9,166 nt of DNA. It comes from an uncultured Bacilli bacterium. GTDB taxonomy: Bacteria > Bacillota_I > Bacilli_A > RF39 > UBA660. Below the pieces are notes generated by a model, which searched no databases, was not told where the DNA came from, and saw only the letters and a list, made by a program, of their open reading frames with translations. Every line of letters begins with the position of its first letter. Positions within the stretch are counted from its first letter, which is position 1. Below are positions 7,801 through 9,166 of the stretch, one piece after another. The stretch is from positions 1-9,166 of the forward strand of contig CAJTYF010000052.1 of the NCBI GenBank assembly GCA_910583945.1, given 5' to 3'. The position numbers and the translations under genes were made by a program.

Positions 7801-8020
7801 AATTACAATCCACGTCTTCTATTTCATTACGACACAAATGAATTTCTACATAATAACGTCTTAAAGTATAATTTTCAGATCGAACCAAATAAGTTAACTT
7901 CTCTTCTTGTGAAGAACTGTCTTGACATTGGAGTTTAATATTTTCAATAGGAAAATTTCTTCCTTTATGAAAAGAATCTTGCCCAACACACAAACGTATT
8001 TTATTTAAATCAATTTTCAT
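4853..8020 (-). CDS. SWIM-SNF2 family ATPase (DEAD/DEAH-type helicase)
   Basis: About 1055 residues from the chosen start. An N-terminal SWIM zinc finger has C72-x-C74-x8-C83-K-H85 (CNCPQFASWGTCKH), expected to bind DNA or protein. Residues about 105-570 are an uncharacterised, apparently strand-rich region such as the SNF2-associated domain of bacterial members. The C-terminal SNF2 motor is complete: Q-motif-like REYQELGVQWL (585-595), motif I DEMGLGKS (609-616), motif Ia VAPTSLIYNW (638-647), motif II DEAQ (708-711), motif III LTGTPLEN (735-742), motif IV ILLFTSFK (897-904), motif V KAGGTGLNL (953-961) and motif VI ATDRAHRIGQ (982-991). Such proteins translocate on duplex DNA or remodel protein-nucleic acid complexes; the target here is unknown. 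In organisation it resembles a fusion of the Bacillus YwqB (SWIM) and YwqA (SNF2) types. It stands alone between its own promoter and terminator. Confidence 0.93.
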   Translation of the reverse strand: MKIDLNKIRLCVGQDSFHKGRNFPIENIKLQCQDSSSQEEKLTYLVRSENYTLRRYYVEIHLCRNEIEDVDCNCPQFASWGTCKHVAACLLKYREDEVDPQEKKLSISKEILNVFYHPREEEYSIKKELYLEVGLTFNENYYESVVQVDLKIGTDKLYSLNNKLSTFLMIYEEGEQSLTFGKNFVYSPKNHYFSLIDEKIINYLVRLSHSNLYFNFRHLTFSLDEFSYFLDLLEEKKFSITGYGEINKIEKENPIQLFLEKKDNYYKLAFLNQEVDFLTNDCHYMVKDHILYVLPPKSSRVLSLMQTNHLHDIEFKEENLEIFKKGLLPVIQKNLILDETLEDEIVLGVKPIPKIYFDLEKEQVCCHLKFAYQEKMVDFFEEETSIVRDRDEENRVLQELLNLGFERYQNCLYLLDWDLIGAFLDHSLGLLATRYEIFTSDKMKETKIVKNNTIRSHFGIGQNQVLTYAFDLGEIKESEIVSILEELKNNKKYYRLKSGDLLDLTQNEDLKTLGHLVKDLGLSSKEIKNGKGEIPKYRAIYLDLLKKERYPMIQTNNRFDLLVEQFNTYKKLSLSLSLQDKKVLREYQELGVQWLYHLYKCGFGGLLADEMGLGKSIQLIYLIKLILKEKSDAKILIVAPTSLIYNWSQEFSKFGSEINYKVLAESKEKRKQELEALENVQVLITTYGLIRRDQEQYLNMNFEVIAIDEAQMIKNAEAQMTKILKKLKANCKFALTGTPLENSVLELWSIFDFILPGYLTHLSGFQRKYQVKDVDQESLMVLEQLKMQIRPFLLRRKKEDVVKELPPKIENNISIDLNQDQKKLYKASLEKVKKEMEEILENEGFKKGNFKILQLLTRLRQICIDPTLVFKDYSGGSSKIDQLLEITKGIIENGHKILLFTSFKSALEIVEKTFQENHISTYVIDGSVPAKKRMELVTKFNEDATNVFLITLKAGGTGLNLTGADVVIHLDLWWNPQVENQATDRAHRIGQTKTVEVIKLICKGTIEERILELQTKKKILSEKIIEGEDRDANIFSQLSEKDIKELLTLDQESLS

Positions 8021-8028
8021 AAAAATTG

Positions 8029-8034
8029 CCCCTT
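8029..8034 (-). promoter_or_regulatory. Ribosome binding site that fixes the SNF2 start at 8020
   Basis: On the minus strand AAGGGG lies eight bases before ATG 8020. The in-frame ATG at 8065 would add 15 residues (MIKSYNIFVF...) but has no ribosome binding site and falls between the predicted -35 and -10 elements, so it would not be in the mRNA. Confidence 0.75.
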
Positions 8035-8047
8035 CAAAAACAAAAAT

Positions 8048-8076
8048 ATTATAACTTTTAATCATGCATAAAGCAA
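8048..8076 (-). promoter_or_regulatory. Predicted sigma-A promoter of the SNF2 gene
   Basis: Read on the minus strand, TTGCTT (8076-8071) and TATAAT (8053-8048) are separated by exactly 17 bases. Transcription would begin near 8041, about 20 bases before the ATG. The -35 lies immediately beyond the T-run of the upstream operon's terminator, so the unit is compact and independently transcribed. Confidence 0.6.
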
Positions 8077-8078
8077 AT

Positions 8079-8102
8079 AAAAAAGAACATTAAACAATGT
8101 TC
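8079..8102 (-). terminator. Intrinsic terminator of the cysteine-rich envelope operon
   Basis: On the minus strand GAACATT (8102-8096), loop GTTT, then AATGTTC (8091-8085) form a perfect seven-pair stem followed directly by TTTTTT (8084-8079). This is the clearest terminator in the window. It lies about 120 bases after the stop of the preceding gene. Confidence 0.8.
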
Positions 8103-8117
8103 AGTTTAAGTATGGGA

Positions 8118-8195
8118 AAAATTTGTTGAAATAACAAAATTTTAAGATAGATTTATAAATTAACGATTATTTATAAGTTGAAACAAAAATCTATC
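8118..8195 (-). other. Structured 3' region: two further inverted repeats upstream of the terminator
   Basis: Two inverted repeats lie between the small membrane-protein gene and its terminator. The outer one pairs GATAGATTT (8146-8154) with AAATCTATC (8187-8195), nine perfect pairs over 50 bases. Nested in it, TTATAAAT (8153-8160) pairs with ATTTATAA (8169-8176), sharing two bases with the outer arm, so the two cannot both be fully formed. A second hairpin pairs 8118-8127 with 8133-8143 with one bulge. It may be a structured 3' untranslated region, a small RNA or a protein binding site. I recognise no known RNA family. Confidence 0.45.
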
Positions 8196-8223
8196 GCAAA
8201 AAACCGAAACTCAAAATTCTTCT

Positions 8224-8646
8224 CTATTGACAGACATATCCTAATTTTATATATGCATCTAAAAAATCAGGAGAATTTTTCATATTTAAGTTTCTTTTAC
8301 AGGTAATCTTTTCATTTTTTCCTTTAACTTCACAATCATAATCATTAAGAGTGTTAATCTCTTCTAAAACTTTATTATAAGCATCTTCTGTATATGAAAT
8401 ATAATTTTTTTCAAATTCTACATCAATCATATTATCATTTTTTAAAATATATATTATGTTACTTTCTATCACTTGTTCTACCATAGCGATTCTATTTCTG
8501 CAAACCTTTCTTTCTATTTCATATGTAGCAGAAGAGTTATTTTGATTTTTAGAATTATAATTTTTTAGGACTAAATAACAATCAAAAGATATAATTATTA
8601 CAATAAATACAATTAATAGAAAAATAATAATTTTAAATTTTTTCAT
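8224..8646 (-). CDS. Small membrane-anchored extracytoplasmic protein with four conserved-looking cysteines
   Basis: A 140-residue protein from ATG 8646, with one strongly hydrophobic segment (residues 6-20, IIIFLLIVFIVIIIS) after MKKFK. It is therefore inserted with the rest outside the cell, or exported. No lipobox is present: Cys23 lies after FD at the membrane exit. The ectodomain has four cysteines (49, 105, 116, 139), enough for two disulfides. It shows a C-x-R/K start, a YILKNDNMIDVEFE strand pair and a DYDCEVKGKNEKITCKR hairpin. The layout faintly recalls small DUF1307-like surface lipoproteins of Bacillota, but that is a weak impression. An earlier in-frame ATG at 8670 lies inside the previous gene. 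ATG 8646 has AAAGGAG (8653-8659) six bases upstream, overlapping the previous stop codon. It is the second gene of the envelope operon, and its stop is TAG. Confidence 0.75.
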   Translation of the reverse strand: MKKFKIIIFLLIVFIVIIISFDCYLVLKNYNSKNQNNSSATYEIERKVCRNRIAMVEQVIESNIIYILKNDNMIDVEFEKNYISYTEDAYNKVLEEINTLNDYDCEVKGKNEKITCKRNLNMKNSPDFLDAYIKLGYVCQ

Positions 8647-8657
8647 TGTTTTCTCCT

Positions 8658-9166
8658 TTAATAATAACATGTTTTATCAACTAAATGACCTCCGTTTGGG
8701 CAATTGTATATTTTTCTTGTACCATGTTTTACACAGCAACAATTATCACACCAAGCATTATGATTTTCTTCCCATCCCTCTTCATAAGTACAACCGCCTG
8801 AACACGAACCACAATGCCCTGCTCCATATTTTTCACATACTTTTTCTTCTCCTATTTGAACAGCTGGATAACTATGTCTTGCTTGGAAAGAAACGCTCTT
8901 AGAAACACCACTTCCAATAGTGATTGTACAAGTAACCGTATAACTTCCAGTTTTCAAACTTCTTGGTGGATTACAAACTACAGTTCCTCCAGATACACCA
9001 TAATCAATTTCTAAATTATCTTTAAAATCATAATCTTGATTTCCTAAGGATATCGGATTATTTTTAATATTTACTTTTATTTCGGTGGCTCTTTTTACAG
9101 TCACCTCTTTATGACAAACATTTCCAGCTTTATCGGTGACATTTAATTCAACTTTAAAGTTTGCTG
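8658..9166 (-). CDS. Secreted Ig/HYR-like repeat protein with cysteine-rich C-terminus (5' end beyond the window)
   Basis: The frame is open to the right edge, so the start is missing. The GTG at 9104 is an internal valine, since the preceding codons read ANFKVELNVTDKAGNVCHKE, the end of another Ig-like module. The 168 visible residues contain that end (1-20). A second beta module follows (about 22-100) with C64 in GGTVVCNPP and C79 in GSYTVTCTI, a spacing like the disulfide pair of HYR/Ig-like surface repeats. The tail (110-168) has ten cysteines, including CGSC, CDNCCC and a last YNCPNGGHLVDKTCYY unit, resembling small disulfide-bonded extracellular modules. There is no LPXTG motif or C-terminal membrane helix, so anchoring must be elsewhere or the protein is released. 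It is probably a large surface or adhesin-like protein. It ends 11 bp before the membrane-anchored cysteine protein, with which it is likely cotranscribed. Confidence 0.82.
   Translation of the reverse strand, partial: ANFKVELNVTDKAGNVCHKEVTVKRATEIKVNIKNNPISLGNQDYDFKDNLEIDYGVSGGTVVCNPPRSLKTGSYTVTCTITIGSGVSKSVSFQARHSYPAVQIGEEKVCEKYGAGHCGSCSGGCTYEEGWEENHNAWCDNCCCVKHGTRKIYNCPNGGHLVDKTCYY

Noticed and set aside
7696..7938. 80-residue plus-strand reading frame inside the SNF2 gene
   Set aside because: It is antisense to the conserved SWIM region, has no ribosome binding site and gives an uninformative protein: a shadow frame.
8021..8065. N-terminal extension of the SNF2 protein starting at ATG 8065
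   Set aside because: There is no ribosome binding site, the ATG lies between the predicted -35 and -10 elements, and ATG 8020 has AAGGGG at ideal spacing.
8647..8670. ATG 8670 as the start of the small membrane protein
   Set aside because: It would overlap the preceding gene and place polar residues before the signal segment; ATG 8646 has AAAGGAG six bases upstream.
8669..9014. Two plus-strand reading frames opposite the cysteine-rich protein
   Set aside because: They overlap each other and are antisense to a convincing coding region; their composition is just the reverse complement of it.
9102..9104. GTG at 9104 as the start of the cysteine-rich protein
   Set aside because: The frame stays open to the window edge and encodes a plausible end of an Ig-like module (VELNVTDKAGNV), so the GTG is an internal valine and the gene is 5'-truncated by the window.

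Overview
The window is visibly AT-rich (about 70% A+T by eye), uses AGGAGG/AAGGGG-type ribosome binding sites, and reads cleanly in the standard bacterial code: tryptophan is TGG, and the SNF2 gene ends in TGA. Together with the Gram-positive style surface proteins (Ig/HYR-like modules, no LPXTG in the part seen), this suggests a low-GC Bacillota genome of the Bacilli/Erysipelotrichia/RF39 gut-commensal type. That placement is inference from style, not from a marker gene. No rRNA, tRNA, CRISPR array, transposase or phage gene was seen.

Left block (about 1-1767, minus strand): a likely two-gene operon. A radical SAM protein of the spore photolyase-like COG1533 class is read first. Then, 19 bp later, comes a J-domain protein whose non-J part seems to be built from three ~63-residue repeats. 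The extreme left edge carries two near-identical 19-bp direct repeats.

Centre-left block (1846-4361, plus strand): a compact ABC importer operon in the order NMT1/SsuA-like binding protein, ATPase, permease. The genes are joined by two 8-bp ATG..TAA overlaps. It is transcribed divergently from the radical SAM gene out of a short region where the two predicted promoters overlap. The predicted leader is too short for a riboswitch, and no biosynthetic gene lies next to it, so the substrate (a thiamine pyrimidine precursor, a sulfonate or similar) is left open. An AT-rich hairpin with T-runs on both sides ends the operon and also serves the convergent small gene at 4372-4710.

Centre-right block (4372-8020, minus strand): a small hypothetical helical protein, then a large SWIM-SNF2 ATPase of about 1055 residues with its own promoter and terminator. 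The SNF2 start is placed at 8020 rather than 8065 because the upstream ATG lies inside the predicted promoter and only 8020 has a good ribosome binding site.

Right block (8077-9166, minus strand): the end of an envelope operon. The first gene runs off the right edge. It encodes the C-terminal part of a secreted protein with Ig/HYR-like modules and a very cysteine-rich tail. Eleven bp later comes a small membrane-anchored protein with four extracytoplasmic cysteines. A 120-bp structured 3' region ends in a clear intrinsic terminator. The items most worth a second look are the repeat architecture of the J-domain protein, the cysteine-rich envelope pair and the structured 3' region. The rest looks like ordinary chromosomal content.
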